From Arsenicicoccus bolidensis DSM 15745 (GTDB taxonomy: Bacteria; Actinomycetota; Actinomycetes; Actinomycetales; Dermatophilaceae), in the NCBI RefSeq assembly GCF_000426385.1, contig NZ_AUFG01000010.1, positions 1-64,000 on the forward strand: a stretch of DNA of 64,000 nucleotides, written 5' to 3'. Numbering within the stretch: the first letter of the stretch is position 1; the number at the start of each line of letters is the position of its first letter. Below, piece by piece: positions 24,752 through 32,990 of this stretch. A model generated the notes under the pieces. That model searched no databases. It was not told the origin of the DNA and saw nothing but the letters and a program-made list of their open reading frames with translations. The position numbers and the translations under genes are program-made.

Positions 24752-25153
24752 TCAGGCGTGACCGGAGTCGCCCTCGTCGTCGGCGTCAGCGTCGGAGTCG
24801 TCAGCGTCGGCGTCGGCGGCATCGTCGGAGTCGGACTGGTCCAGACCGGAGGTCAGCTCGGCGGTCACGAGGCGCAGCAGCTGGAGCATGCGGTCGTCGC
24901 GGCCGGCGAGCGCCTCCCAGGCCGAGTCCTCGTTGGCGACCGCGGGCGTCATCGCCTCGGGATCGTCGGCCAGGACGGCCTCGGTGTCCTGGATGCCCTG
25001 GCCCGCGTAGTACTCCGCGAGCTCGGCGGCGCGGTTGCCGGAGTCGCGGACGAAGGTCAGGAACTCGTCGAATCGCTGGTGGTCGGCCTCGATCTGCTCG
25101 AGGAGGCGCTGGGCGTCGGCCAGCGAGGTGCGGGCTGCGTCGGCGGTAGTCAT
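24752..25153 (-). CDS. DUF4298-like helical protein with acidic tail
   Basis: A 133-residue protein. Helical N-terminal region LEQIEADHQRFDEFLTFV, a YYAG motif, then VANEDSAWEALAGRDDRML, which matches the DUF4298 pattern of Tyr-Tyr followed by a Glu-Asp-containing helix. The last 30 residues are Asp/Ala/Ser low complexity, coded by a GTCGGCGTC-like triplet tract at 24770-24840. ATG 25153 is preceded by TAGAGT at -10 distance and no ribosome site, so it may be leaderless. Function unknown. Confidence 0.6.
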   Translation of the reverse strand: MTTADAARTSLADAQRLLEQIEADHQRFDEFLTFVRDSGNRAAELAEYYAGQGIQDTEAVLADDPEAMTPAVANEDSAWEALAGRDDRMLQLLRLVTAELTSGLDQSDSDDAADADADDSDADADDEGDSGHA

Positions 25154-25213
25154 GGCCGTGACTCTAGCCATGGACGCTGGACGGGAGGTGAACAGGTGCT
25201 GCACATCCCCTGG

Positions 25214-26074
25214 TCACGCTGCGCGGTAGCGCTCCTCCGCGGACGGGTCGAGCGCGCCTCGGCGCACCAGCTCTCGGATGCCGCGCAGCGCCACCCCACG
25301 CTGGTCGTAGACCTGGTGCGCGACCAGCGCGAGGTGACGCAGCTGCTCGTCGTCGAGCAGGTCGAGCCGCGTGAGGTCGCGGACGTAGAGGGCGTCGGCC
25401 TCGACGAGCTGCCGAGCCTGGCGCTCGTCGGCGTCGGCCCACTGGACGGGTGCGATCGGCCAGGTCTTGGTCGAGACGAATCCCTGCGGCACGAAACCCT
25501 GCTCGCGCAGCTCGAGGTCGATCTCGGCGAAGGTCGGTTGGTCCCGGTAGAGCCGGTGGAAGCCCACCTCGACCTGGATGGTCGTGGCCCGCGCCAGCGT
25601 CTCGCGGCCGCCGCGAAAGATCATGAGCTCGGCGCCCTGCACGTCGATCTTGAGGTGGTCGAGCAGTTCGATCTCGCGGACGTCGTCGAGGCGGGTCGTG
25701 GGGAGCGGCATACGGTCGACCACCGTTGCCAGCCGGGGGAAGTCGACGAGCAGCTCGAGCTGCGCGGGGTCGGGCTCGTAGAGGCTGGAGAACCCGGACG
25801 AGGCGCACAGGTGCAGGGTGTGGGTGGCGCCGTCGCCGATGGCATAGGGGAGGTAGCGCTCGAGATCGCCTGCGGCCGACCGCAGTCGCTCGATCGCCTC
25901 GGGCTGCGGCTCGAATCCCGTGACCCGGCAGGCGCCCTCGCGCAGCATGGCGAGATAGGGCGGCTCGTCCTCGAGCGGGTTGGCCCCGATGTCGACGACC
26001 TCCGTGAGCCGCGTCGGCCCGAGCAGGTCTGCCAGACGGTCGGACTCGCGTCGTGGGGAGATCGTCCCGGACAT
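25214..26074 (-). CDS. FkbM-family methyltransferase
   Basis: A 286-residue SAM-dependent methyltransferase. TEVVDIGANPLEDEPPYLAM is motif I with the acidic residue, VTGFEPQPEAIERL is motif II, and LLDHLKIDVQGAELMIFRGG is the FkbM hallmark (KIDVEGxE-type) with the catalytic Asp region. FkbM enzymes O-methylate sugars or macrolides, but stand-alone copies such as this have no known substrate. The ATG at 26074 is immediately before the conserved region. It is monocistronic. Confidence 0.85.
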   Translation of the reverse strand: MSGTISPRRESDRLADLLGPTRLTEVVDIGANPLEDEPPYLAMLREGACRVTGFEPQPEAIERLRSAAGDLERYLPYAIGDGATHTLHLCASSGFSSLYEPDPAQLELLVDFPRLATVVDRMPLPTTRLDDVREIELLDHLKIDVQGAELMIFRGGRETLARATTIQVEVGFHRLYRDQPTFAEIDLELREQGFVPQGFVSTKTWPIAPVQWADADERQARQLVEADALYVRDLTRLDLLDDEQLRHLALVAHQVYDQRGVALRGIRELVRRGALDPSAEERYRAA

Positions 26075-26137
26075 GCTGCTTCTCGTGTCGCGCCGGCGGT
26101 CCGTCGACCCTAGAGGGGGCGGTCGTCGCGGTGGGGG

Positions 26138-27418
26138 TTAGCCCGGGGGCTGGTCGAGGGCAGCGCGCCGGTCGTGCAGGTGGCTGAGCTCGGCCTCGTT
26201 GCGGCACAAGGAGATCGCTGCGTCGTATGCCGTCCTGGCCGCCGCCACTCGCCCGGCCCGGGTCAGGAGCTCGGCGCGCACGGCGTCGAACCGGTGGCTC
26301 GCGCCGACCCCGCCGACCCCGCTGATCGCCGCGATAGCGGCCAGGCCGGCCCCTGGCCCGCGGGCCTGCGCCACCGCCACGGCGCGGGCGAGCTCGACGC
26401 TCGGGCCGGGCGCCACCGCCACGAGCAGGTCGTAGTGCGCGACGATCCGGTCCCAGCGGGTGTCGTCGGGCCGCGGCGCCAGCGCGTGCTCCGCCGCGAT
26501 GCGCGCCTGCAGGAGGTAGGCGGCGGCCTGGACCGGCAGCCCGCCACGCAGGGGTGCGGACTCGAGCAGGGCCACCGCCTCGGCGATCTCGTCGCGGTGC
26601 CAGCGGCTCCGGTCCTGGTCCGCGAGCAGCACTAGCCGCCCGGCGTCGTCCGTGCGGGCGTCCCGGCGCGAGTGCTGCAGCAGCACCAGGGCGAGCAAGG
26701 CCGTGAGGGTGGGGTCCCCGGGCGTCAGCGCCCGCACCGCACGGACCAGGCGGACCGCCTCGCCGGCCAGCTCGGCGCGCACCGGGTCAGGCCCGCTGCC
26801 CGGGGCATACCCGGCGGTGAACGCGAGGTAGACCGACTGCGCGACCGTCGACAGCCGGCCCGGCAGCTCGGCGGCACCCGGCACGGCGAAGGGGATGCCG
26901 GCCGCCACGACCTTCTTCTTGGCCCGCGTCAGCCGGGCCGCCATCGTGGCCTCGGGCACCAGGAACAGCCGGGCGATGTCGGGCGTGCTGACCCCCACCA
27001 CCAGACGCAGGGCGAGGGCGCTCGCGGCCTCCGGCGCCAGCGCGGGGTGGGTGCACATGAGGACGAGCCTCAGGAGGTCGTCCTCCACCAGACCTCCGGG
27101 GTCGGCCATGGCGCCTCCGCTCCCTGCGGTGCGCTGGATGTCGGTGACCAGCAACGGCATACGGCGGTGCTGCATGGCCTCGGCGCGCAGCCGGTCGAGC
27201 ACCCTCCGCGCGGCCGCGGTGTAGAGCCAGGCCGCCGGGCTGTCCGGGACTCCGTCCACGGGCCACCGTCGCGCGGCGACCTCGACGGCGTCGGCCAGGG
27301 CGTCCTCGACCAGGTCGAGCCGGCGGAAGCGCGCGAGGAGCAGGGACGTCAGGCGTCCCCACTCCTCGCGCACGACGGACCCGAGCAGCGCGAGCGACGC
27401 GTCAGGTTCGCCGGTCAC
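26138..27418 (-). CDS. ECF sigma factor with C-terminal DUF6596/TPR domain (ECF42-type)
   Basis: A 426-residue sigma factor. Region 2 spans about 15-80 (DLVEDALADAVEVAARRWP, PAAWLYTAAARRVLDRLRAE) and region 4 about 125-175 (LVVGVSTPDIARLFLVPEAT, ARLTRAKKK). The long C-terminal extension from about 185 to the end is DUF6596 plus a TPR-like repeat (YLLQARIAAEHAL, YDLLVAVAPGPSVELARAVA). This layout and the two YCII genes upstream define ECF42, a group that lacks an anti-sigma factor and is controlled through the C-terminal domain. It follows the second YCII gene by 6 nt. Confidence 0.9.
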   Translation of the reverse strand: MTGEPDASLALLGSVVREEWGRLTSLLLARFRRLDLVEDALADAVEVAARRWPVDGVPDSPAAWLYTAAARRVLDRLRAEAMQHRRMPLLVTDIQRTAGSGGAMADPGGLVEDDLLRLVLMCTHPALAPEAASALALRLVVGVSTPDIARLFLVPEATMAARLTRAKKKVVAAGIPFAVPGAAELPGRLSTVAQSVYLAFTAGYAPGSGPDPVRAELAGEAVRLVRAVRALTPGDPTLTALLALVLLQHSRRDARTDDAGRLVLLADQDRSRWHRDEIAEAVALLESAPLRGGLPVQAAAYLLQARIAAEHALAPRPDDTRWDRIVAHYDLLVAVAPGPSVELARAVAVAQARGPGAGLAAIAAISGVGGVGASHRFDAVRAELLTRAGRVAAARTAYDAAISLCRNEAELSHLHDRRAALDQPPG

Positions 27419-27424
27419 GGCGCC

Positions 27425-27772
27425 TCAGCCGAGCTCGATCGTCGGACGGATCTCGACGGTGTAGGTCGCCGGCAGCAGCCGCGCCACCGCCACGGCCGCG
27501 TCCAGGTCGGGCAGCTCGACGTCGTAGTAGCCGGCGATCATCTCGGCCGTCTCCGCGAACGGACCGTCCGTCACCACGACCTCGCCGCCCTCGTGGCGCA
27601 CCGTCGTCGCGGTGTCGGCCCCCGCGAGGGGCGCCGAGCCGAGGCGGCGGCCGCGCGCGTCGACGGCGGCCTCGAAGGCGGCGTGCGCGTCGACATACTC
27701 CTGCTGCTCCTCCGCCGTCGCCGACTCCCAGGTGCGCGGGTCGTAGGCGAGAAGCACGAGATAGCGCGTCAC
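27425..27772 (-). CDS. YCII-related (DGPF) protein, second of two
   Basis: A 115-residue YCII-fold protein: TRYLVLLAYDPRTWESAT start, VVVTDGPFAETAEMIAGYYD with the D-G-P-F motif, and TYTVEIRPTIELG end. The GTG at 27772 overlaps the previous gene by 4 nt. DGPF proteins are constant neighbours of ECF42 sigma factors and are presumed to act with or downstream of them. The biochemical role is unknown. Confidence 0.85.
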   Translation of the reverse strand: MTRYLVLLAYDPRTWESATAEEQQEYVDAHAAFEAAVDARGRRLGSAPLAGADTATTVRHEGGEVVVTDGPFAETAEMIAGYYDVELPDLDAAVAVARLLPATYTVEIRPTIELG

Positions 27773-28131
27773 GACGGGCGATCCGCGGGATCGACGTTGG
27801 GGCGGACCTCGACCCCGTCGCCCGTCTCGGCGATGATCTGGCAGCACTCGAGCAGGCCGTCCAGGTCGTCCGTCTCGATCTGGTAGTAGCCGCCGACCTG
27901 CTCGGCGGTCTCGGCGTAGGGCCCCTCGGTCACGGGCCCGCCGCCCGCAGGGATCGACCTCGACTGCGACGAACGGGTCAGCTCCGCACCGCCCACGATG
28001 CGGTGGCCGCCCGCGGCGAGGGCCTCGCCGAACCTCTCGTACTGCGCGTAGCCGTCCTTGCGCTCCGCCAGGCTCATCGAGGTCCACCAACGGTCGGCGT
28101 CTCCCACGATCAGCACGGTGTAGTCAGCCAT
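27769..28131 (-). CDS. YCII-related (DGPF-like) protein, first of two
   Basis: A 120-residue paralogue of the next gene: DYTVLIVGDADRWWTSM start, VTEGPYAETAEQVGGYYQIE (E-G-P-Y in place of D-G-P-F), and GVEVRPNVD end. The second ATG (28131) is spaced 6 nt from GGGAG and is preferred over 28137. First gene of the YCII-YCII-sigma operon, with an ECF-like promoter about 50-75 nt upstream. Confidence 0.8.
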   Translation of the reverse strand: MADYTVLIVGDADRWWTSMSLAERKDGYAQYERFGEALAAGGHRIVGGAELTRSSQSRSIPAGGGPVTEGPYAETAEQVGGYYQIETDDLDGLLECCQIIAETGDGVEVRPNVDPADRPS

Positions 28132-28180
28132 GGTCATCTCCCATCCGGGTTGCGGGCCGCGGGTGCGACCTCACCACTGT

Positions 28181-28207
28181 GACGCGCGGGCCCCCACGAG
28201 ATCGACA
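28181..28207 (-). promoter_or_regulatory. ECF-type promoter of the YCII/ECF42 operon
   Basis: On the reverse strand TGTCGA (28207-28202) is followed after 17 nt by CGTC (28184-28181). TGTCGA/CGTC elements are the type known for ECF42 target promoters, so the operon is probably autoregulated. Confidence 0.55.
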
Positions 28208-28239
28208 GCTGAGGGGAGGGAAATGACGGCGAGGCGCTC

Positions 28240-28266
28240 GTGTGAGACCCCCTCCCTGCCGGGTAG
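28240..28266 (+). promoter_or_regulatory. Stress sigma (SigB/SigF-like) promoter
   Basis: GTGT (28240-28243), 17-nt spacer and GGGTAG (28261-28266) resemble the GTTT-N15-17-GGGTAT promoters used by actinobacterial general-stress sigma factors. It lies 35 nt before the SDR start. Confidence 0.45.
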
Positions 28267-28301
28267 GTGCACGAACAAGCCCACCATCGAAGGAGAGTCA
28301 C

Positions 28302-29219
28302 ATGTCCGACGACACCAACACCACCACCGTGGACCAGCTGACGCTGCAGGACCCCGTGAAGCGGTACCCCTCGATCACGCCGCCCGCCGAGGCGCTGCCC
28401 GGCACCGGTCTGGACGCCGAGATGACGCCCAAGGCGGACCTGGGCGAGAAGTCCTACCGCGGCACCGGACGCCTCGAGGGACGCAAGGCGCTCATCACCG
28501 GTGGCGACTCCGGCATCGGCGCGGCGACTGCGATCGCCTTCGCCCGCGAGGGCGCCGACGTCGTCATCACCTACCTGCCGGAGGAGGAGCAGGACGCCTC
28601 GAAGGTCGCCGAGATCATCGAGGCCGAGGGCCGCACCGTCGGCACCGTCCCGGGTGACCTGCGCGACAAGGCCTTTGCCAAGACCCTGGTCGACGAGGCC
28701 GTCAAGACCCTGGGTGGTCTGGACATCCTGGTCAACAACGGCGGCAAGCAGGTCGCCACGGAGTCCTTCGACGACATCGACGACGAGCAGCTCGAGGCGA
28801 CCTACGACATCAACATCCTCGCGATGTTCCGCCTCGTGCGCGCCGCCCTGCCGCACCTCGAGCCGGGCGCGACGATCATCAACACCACGTCGATCCAGGC
28901 CTACTCGCCGTCGGCGACGCTGATCGACTACGCGTCGACCAAGGCCGCGATCAACAACTTCACAAAGGGCCTGGCGGAGCAGCTGGCGCCCAAGGGGATT
29001 CGTGTCAACGCGGTGGCCCCGGGCCCGATCTGGACCCCGCTGCAGCCGTCCGGCGGCCAGCTCCCCGACGACCTGCCGGAGTTCGGCAAGTCGACCGCCC
29101 TCGGCCGCGCCGGCCAGCCGACCGAGCTCGCCCCCGCCTACGTCTTCCTCGCCTCGCCCGAGTCGAGCTACGTGATCGGCGAGACGCTCAACGTCAACGG
29201 CGGTATGCCGACCCCCTGA
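28302..29219 (+). CDS. SDR-family oxidoreductase (YghA/YhdF-type stress SDR)
   Basis: A 305-residue classical SDR. An N-terminal extension of about 55 residues contains LTLQDPVKRYPSITPP, typical for the YghA/general-stress subgroup. KALITGGDSGIGAATAIAFA is the cofactor loop, DILVNNGG follows, then INTTSIQAYSPS and LIDYASTKAAINN (Y-x-x-x-K), and IGETLNVNGGMP at the C-terminus. GAAGGAG precedes the ATG. The promoter-like GTGT/GGGTAG upstream fits stress induction. The substrate is probably an aldehyde or ketone. Confidence 0.9.
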   Translation: MSDDTNTTTVDQLTLQDPVKRYPSITPPAEALPGTGLDAEMTPKADLGEKSYRGTGRLEGRKALITGGDSGIGAATAIAFAREGADVVITYLPEEEQDASKVAEIIEAEGRTVGTVPGDLRDKAFAKTLVDEAVKTLGGLDILVNNGGKQVATESFDDIDDEQLEATYDINILAMFRLVRAALPHLEPGATIINTTSIQAYSPSATLIDYASTKAAINNFTKGLAEQLAPKGIRVNAVAPGPIWTPLQPSGGQLPDDLPEFGKSTALGRAGQPTELAPAYVFLASPESSYVIGETLNVNGGMPTP

Positions 29220-29238
29220 TCGCGCCCTGCGTTCACCC

Positions 29239-29289
29239 AAGATCGTGAGGGTTTGGTCCAACTTCCTTGGACCAAACCCTCACGATCTT
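29239..29289. terminator. Perfect 22-bp palindrome (full copy)
   Basis: Arms at 29239-29260 and 29268-29289 are perfect reverse complements (word AAGATCGTGAGGG) with a 7-nt loop. It begins 20 nt after the SDR stop and probably terminates it. A half-copy lies at 23367-23391. Directly after it, GCTCTGGGGCAG-like units repeat at 29292-29340. Confidence 0.75.
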
Positions 29290-29374
29290 TGTGCTCTGGG
29301 GCAGGCGCTCTGGGGCAGGCGCTCTGGGGCTCTGGGGCGCTGGACGTCGGTCGTCGGCTCCCCGACCTCTGACG

Positions 29375-29758
29375 TCAGCTGTAGGTGGGGCGGTCCCCGT
29401 CCGCCGGGTCCTCGGTGCCCTGGACGTCGGTGTCGTGCGTCGCCGGGGTCCAGCTCGGGTCGCCGTGCAGCACGGTGCCGTCGTCGAGGGAGATGGTGAG
29501 GTTGCTGGCCTGGGCGATGTTCTCCGAGAGGCGGTCGACGACGTGCTTGGGCTGCTCGATGCCGAGCTTGGTCAGGCGCTCGCCGAGCATCTCCGACACC
29601 GCGTGGTGGTCCCGCCCGGACTGGGACAGCTCGACCAGGTCGTTGACCAGGATGCGGCGCTGCCGGTCGTCGAGCTGCTCGAGCATGGGGGTGCTGAGCG
29701 TGACGATCGCGTCGCGGCTCTCGACGTGCTCGTGACCTGGCTGAAAGCTCTCGGACAT
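29375..29758 (-). CDS. Conserved hypothetical protein
   Basis: A 127-residue acidic protein, unrecognised. DAIVTLSTPMLEQLDDRQRR and DLVELSQSGRDHHAVSEMLG suggest two amphipathic helices, followed by RLTKLGIEQPKHVVDRLSEN and a polar C-terminal tail rich in Asp, Pro and Thr. No signal peptide or membrane segment. The ATG at 29758 has GGGAGG at suitable distance. It lies alone between a palindrome and a divergent GNAT gene. Confidence 0.6.
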   Translation of the reverse strand: MSESFQPGHEHVESRDAIVTLSTPMLEQLDDRQRRILVNDLVELSQSGRDHHAVSEMLGERLTKLGIEQPKHVVDRLSENIAQASNLTISLDDGTVLHGDPSWTPATHDTDVQGTEDPADGDRPTYS

Positions 29759-29927
29759 GGGGGCCTCCCGGTGGACTGGGCGCCGAGCCGGATGCTCGTC
29801 CCCAATGACGTTCCTCGAGCCTAGTTCGCCGGCCGCGCCTGGCGGCCCTTGCGGCCCCCCGCCCCGATCATCGTGAGGATGAGCGTCAGGACGCGGATCG
29901 TCCGCAACGGGCCCTAGCGTCGGGGCC

Positions 29928-30575
29928 ATGAGCTATCGCGTGGTCCCTCTCGGACCGGACACCTGGGAGCCGTTCGCCGAGCTCGTCGAGCGCAACAACG
30001 GGGTGTATGGCGGCTGCTGGTGCATCGGCTTCCACCCCGAGTGCGGGCAGCGCATCGACCACCGCGCCGCCAAGCGCGAGCGCGTCATGACGGACGGCGC
30101 GCACGCCGCGCTCGTGATCGACGAGGACGGGCTCGCGCAGGGCTGGGCGCAGTACGGCGACCCCGACGAGCTCGCCGGCATCAAGCACAAGCGGGCCTAC
30201 GACCAGGACCCGCCGCCCGAGCCGGACTGGCGCATCACCTGCATCTACGTCGACCGCCGCCACCGCGGGCAGGGGATCGCCCGGCTCGCCCTCAGCGGCG
30301 CGCTCGAGCTCATCGCCGCCGCAGGAGGTGGCCTCGTGGAGGCGATCAGCGAGACCACCGTGGGGCGGCAGGCCCAGGGACGGTTCCTGTTCAGCGCCAC
30401 GGCCGAGCTCTACGAGGACCACGACTTCCAGCGCGTGCGCCAGGTCGGCAAGCACGCCTGGATCCTCAGCCGCACCGTCGGCCCTGCCGACGCGACCGCT
30501 GCCACCCCCGTCCACGGCATACCCGCACCATCCGCGCAGGCCGCGCGAGTCCACCCACCGAAGGAGACGCCATGA
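29928..30575 (+). CDS. GNAT-family N-acetyltransferase
   Basis: A 215-residue GNAT with an N-terminal cysteine-rich GVYGGCWCIGFHPECG, typical of a subgroup acting on small molecules. WRITCIYVDRRHRGQGIARL is the acetyl-CoA loop (R-R-H-R-G-Q-G-I-A) and GRFLFSATAELYEDHDFQRV is the C-terminal helix and strand. CCTAGCGT precedes the ATG without a ribosome site, suggesting leaderless translation. Overlaps the DinB gene by 4 nt. Confidence 0.85.
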   Translation: MSYRVVPLGPDTWEPFAELVERNNGVYGGCWCIGFHPECGQRIDHRAAKRERVMTDGAHAALVIDEDGLAQGWAQYGDPDELAGIKHKRAYDQDPPPEPDWRITCIYVDRRHRGQGIARLALSGALELIAAAGGGLVEAISETTVGRQAQGRFLFSATAELYEDHDFQRVRQVGKHAWILSRTVGPADATAATPVHGIPAPSAQAARVHPPKETP

Positions 30576-31150
30576 CCACCACCGACCTCCCGCCCTGGGA
30601 GCCCCCGATCGCCGGGGACGAGGCCGAGCACCTCGTCGGCATGCTGGACCGCCTGCGCGCGACGTTCCGCTGGAAGGCGGACGGCGTCGACCTGGCCCAG
30701 CTCCGGTCCGGCATACCGTCCTCGACCCTCACGATGGGCGGGCTGCTCAAGCACCTCGCCCTCGTGGAGGACGATGTCCTGTGCTGGCGCATCGCCGGCG
30801 AACAGCCCGTCACGATGATGCGCGTGCCCGAGGGCGAGGACCTCGACACCTGGCAGTTCACGGTGGGGGAGGGGGAGACGGCCGAGGAGATCTACGCACA
30901 GTACGACGAGGCCGTCGCCCGCTCGCGCACGCGGCTCGCCGAGATCGTGGCGCAGGGGCGTCTCGACGAGTCCGCGCACCTGCAGCCCGACGGGCTGCGG
31001 CCCAGCATCCGGCGATTCGTGTGCGACCTGGTCGAGGAGTACGGCCGCCACACCGGCCACGCCGACCTGCTGCGCGAGGCGATCGACGGCCGCGTCGGCG
31101 AGGACCCGCCCGGCGACTGGGCGTGGCCCGCTCTGAGGCCCGCCCTCTGA
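30572..31150 (+). CDS. DinB-superfamily protein (DUF664-like)
   Basis: A 192-residue four-helix-bundle protein. LVGMLDRLRATFRWKADGVD opens it, STLTMGGLLKHLALVEDDVL carries the first metal-type His, and VCDLVEEYGRHTGHADLLRE carries the later His pair. This spacing is the DinB/YfiT metal triad used by mycothiol-dependent transferases and related proteins. AAGGAG precedes the ATG, which overlaps the GNAT stop (ATGA). Coupled expression suggests a shared small-molecule role; exact function unknown. Confidence 0.8.
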   Translation: MTTTDLPPWEPPIAGDEAEHLVGMLDRLRATFRWKADGVDLAQLRSGIPSSTLTMGGLLKHLALVEDDVLCWRIAGEQPVTMMRVPEGEDLDTWQFTVGEGETAEEIYAQYDEAVARSRTRLAEIVAQGRLDESAHLQPDGLRPSIRRFVCDLVEEYGRHTGHADLLREAIDGRVGEDPPGDWAWPALRPAL

Positions 31151-31160
31151 CCGCCGGTGC

Positions 31161-31260
31161 GCGTGGGCCCGCGCGGATCGGTGCAGGTCGTACGTCAGAT
31201 CTGACACCGGACCTGCACCGATCTGCCAGGGCCCACCGATCTGCCAGGGCCCACCCATCT
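31161..31260. repeat. 100-bp structured repeat, copy 1
   Basis: It matches 33581-33680 at 96 of 100 positions, in the same orientation; the last 70 bases are identical. It contains the palindrome GTCAGATCTGAC, outer arms ATCGGTGCAGGT/ACCTGCACCGAT and two full tandem units of GATCTGCCAGGGCCCACC. It lies between the DinB stop and the response-regulator stop. Confidence 0.85.
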
Positions 31261-31282
31261 GCCAGGTGTCCGCGCGAGCCGG

Positions 31283-31888
31283 TCAGAGCCAGCCGTTGCG
31301 GCGGGCCACGCGCGCGGCCTCTGTCCTGGTGCGCGTCGCCGTCTTGCCGATCGCGCTGGACAGGTAGTTGCGCACCGTGCTCCGCGACAGGTGCATCCGG
31401 CCGGCGATGTCGGAGGTCGAGCCACCGTGCTCCGCCTCCACCAGCACGGCCCGTTCGCGCTCGGTGAGGGGGCTGGCGCCGCTGCGCAGCGCGTGCCGGG
31501 CGAGCTCCGGGTCGATGACCGTGGCTCCGGCGACGACCTGGCGGATGGCGTCGACCAGCGCCTCGACCGGCCCGTCCTTGGCGACGAAGCCCCGCGCCCC
31601 CACCGCCATCGCGCGCTGCACGTAGCCGGGGCGGGCGAAGGTCGTGACGATCACGATCGCGCACCCCGGCAGCACCGTCACCAGCTCGGCTGCGACGTCG
31701 AGCCCGCTGCGCCCGGGGAGCTCGATGTCGATCAGCGCGACGTCCGGGCGTGACCGGGACGCCACCGCGAGGAGCGACTCGGCGTCACCCACCTCGGCGA
31801 CCACCTCCATGTCGTCCTCGAGGTTCAGGAGCAGGGCCAGCGCGCTGCGCATCATCGCCTGGTCCTCGGCCAGCAGGAGACGGATCAT
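31283..31888 (-). CDS. NarL/DesR-family response regulator
   Basis: A 201-residue regulator. The receiver spans about 1-120: LLLAEDQAMMRSALALLL (acidic pair), VALIDIELPG (phospho-acceptor Asp near residue 51), IVTTFARPGY (Thr) and VAKDGP (Lys). The LuxR-type HTH spans about 138-200: LTERERAVLVEAEHGGST, MHLSRSTVRNYLSSAIGK. The ATG at 31888 overlaps the kinase stop by 4 nt, so they form one operon. The gene is intact while its kinase is not. DesR-like systems sense membrane state, but the signal here is not known. Confidence 0.9.
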   Translation of the reverse strand: MIRLLLAEDQAMMRSALALLLNLEDDMEVVAEVGDAESLLAVASRSRPDVALIDIELPGRSGLDVAAELVTVLPGCAIVIVTTFARPGYVQRAMAVGARGFVAKDGPVEALVDAIRQVVAGATVIDPELARHALRSGASPLTERERAVLVEAEHGGSTSDIAGRMHLSRSTVRNYLSSAIGKTATRTRTEAARVARRNGWL

Positions 31889-32968
31889 GCGTCCCCCTGC
31901 TCGTCGGGGACCCAGGCGGTGAGGGTGAACCCCTCGGGGGTGCCGCGGGTCGTCATACCTCCGCCGGCGGACTCCAGGCGCACGCGCAGGCCCTCCAGGC
32001 CGCCCTGCCCATGGGGACGGCCACGCGACCCGACGCCGTCGTCGCAGACGGTCAGCCGGTGGGCGCCCCCGGCGCGCACCAGGGTGATCCAGCAGTGGTC
32101 GGCCGAGGCGTGGCGCAGGACATTGGTGACCCCCTCGCGCAGCGTCCAGGCCAGCAGCTCGTCGGCCACGCCGACCGGTGGGGACTCGATGCGGATGCTG
32201 GTCACCACGTCGGCCGCGGACAGGGCGTCGCGGGCAGCGCCGAGCTGCTCCTCCAGGGTGGGCGCCTGGGCGTCGTGGATGGTGTCGCGGACCTGGCTCA
32301 TCGCCGTCCGCCCGATGCGCTCGATGTCCTCGGCGTGGCTCGCGGCCGCTGCCGGGTCGGTCGGGACGAGCCGACGGACCGCCGCGGCCTTGACGACCAT
32401 GAGCGACAGGGTGTGGCCGAGGACGTCGTGCAGGTCTCGCGACGCGCTCCCGCTCGGCGCCGACCGCGCTGACGGCCAGCTGCTCACGCGTGCGCCGCAG
32501 CGCCTCGGTCGTGGCCACGAGCCGGCTCAGCGCGGCGGCGGTGGTGCCAGCCAGCACGACGACGAACGCCTGCGGCACCGTCGCGTCGTCGACCCCCGAG
32601 ACCCCGGACATGGTCACCCCGGCGGCGACCGCGCAGGCCGGTATGGCGACAAGCCCGTGACGACCCCGCAGCGCTACTCCGGCGGTCATGGCCACCAGCA
32701 GCCACGCGGGCTCCCACCCCGGCCAGGCCAGGGTCGCGGCGAGGACGACGACGGCCAGCGTGAGGAGGGCGAGCGTCGAGCGCCACGTGGGGGTCGGCCA
32801 GCTGAGCAGCACCGCCGTGACGCAGGTGACCGCCGCGACGAGGCCCAGCGCGAGGCTGAGGTAGGCCGCCGACCCCGCCGGTCGCGACACGACGAGCTGC
32901 GCCAGGAGCACGGGGACCCACACCAGGACGGCGGCGTGCCGCTGGGTGACGGTGCTGCGCACCCGCAT
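31885..32968 (-). pseudogene. Histidine kinase (DesK/NarX-type) with frameshift at the H-box
   Basis: The N-terminal frame encodes five to six membrane helices (LALLTLAVVVLAATLAWPGW, AFVVVLAGTTAAALSRLVAT) and reaches AERERVAR. One base appears missing near 32437-32442. The other frame continues with DLHDVLGHTLSLMVVKAAAV (phospho-acceptor His), WTLREGVTNVLRHA (N-box) and VCDDGVGSRG (G-box). Restoring one base would give a complete kinase of about 360 residues. ATG 32968 or GTG 32977 may be the start. Either a true null allele or a consensus error; the downstream regulator is intact. Confidence 0.8.
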
Positions 32969-32990
32969 GAGACTCACCGTACGCCGAGGC

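Noticed and set aside
24770-24840. Triplet-rich GTC/GGC tract resembling a microsatellite
   Set aside because: It simply codes the Asp/Ala/Ser acidic tail of the DUF4298-like protein; the unit is irregular.
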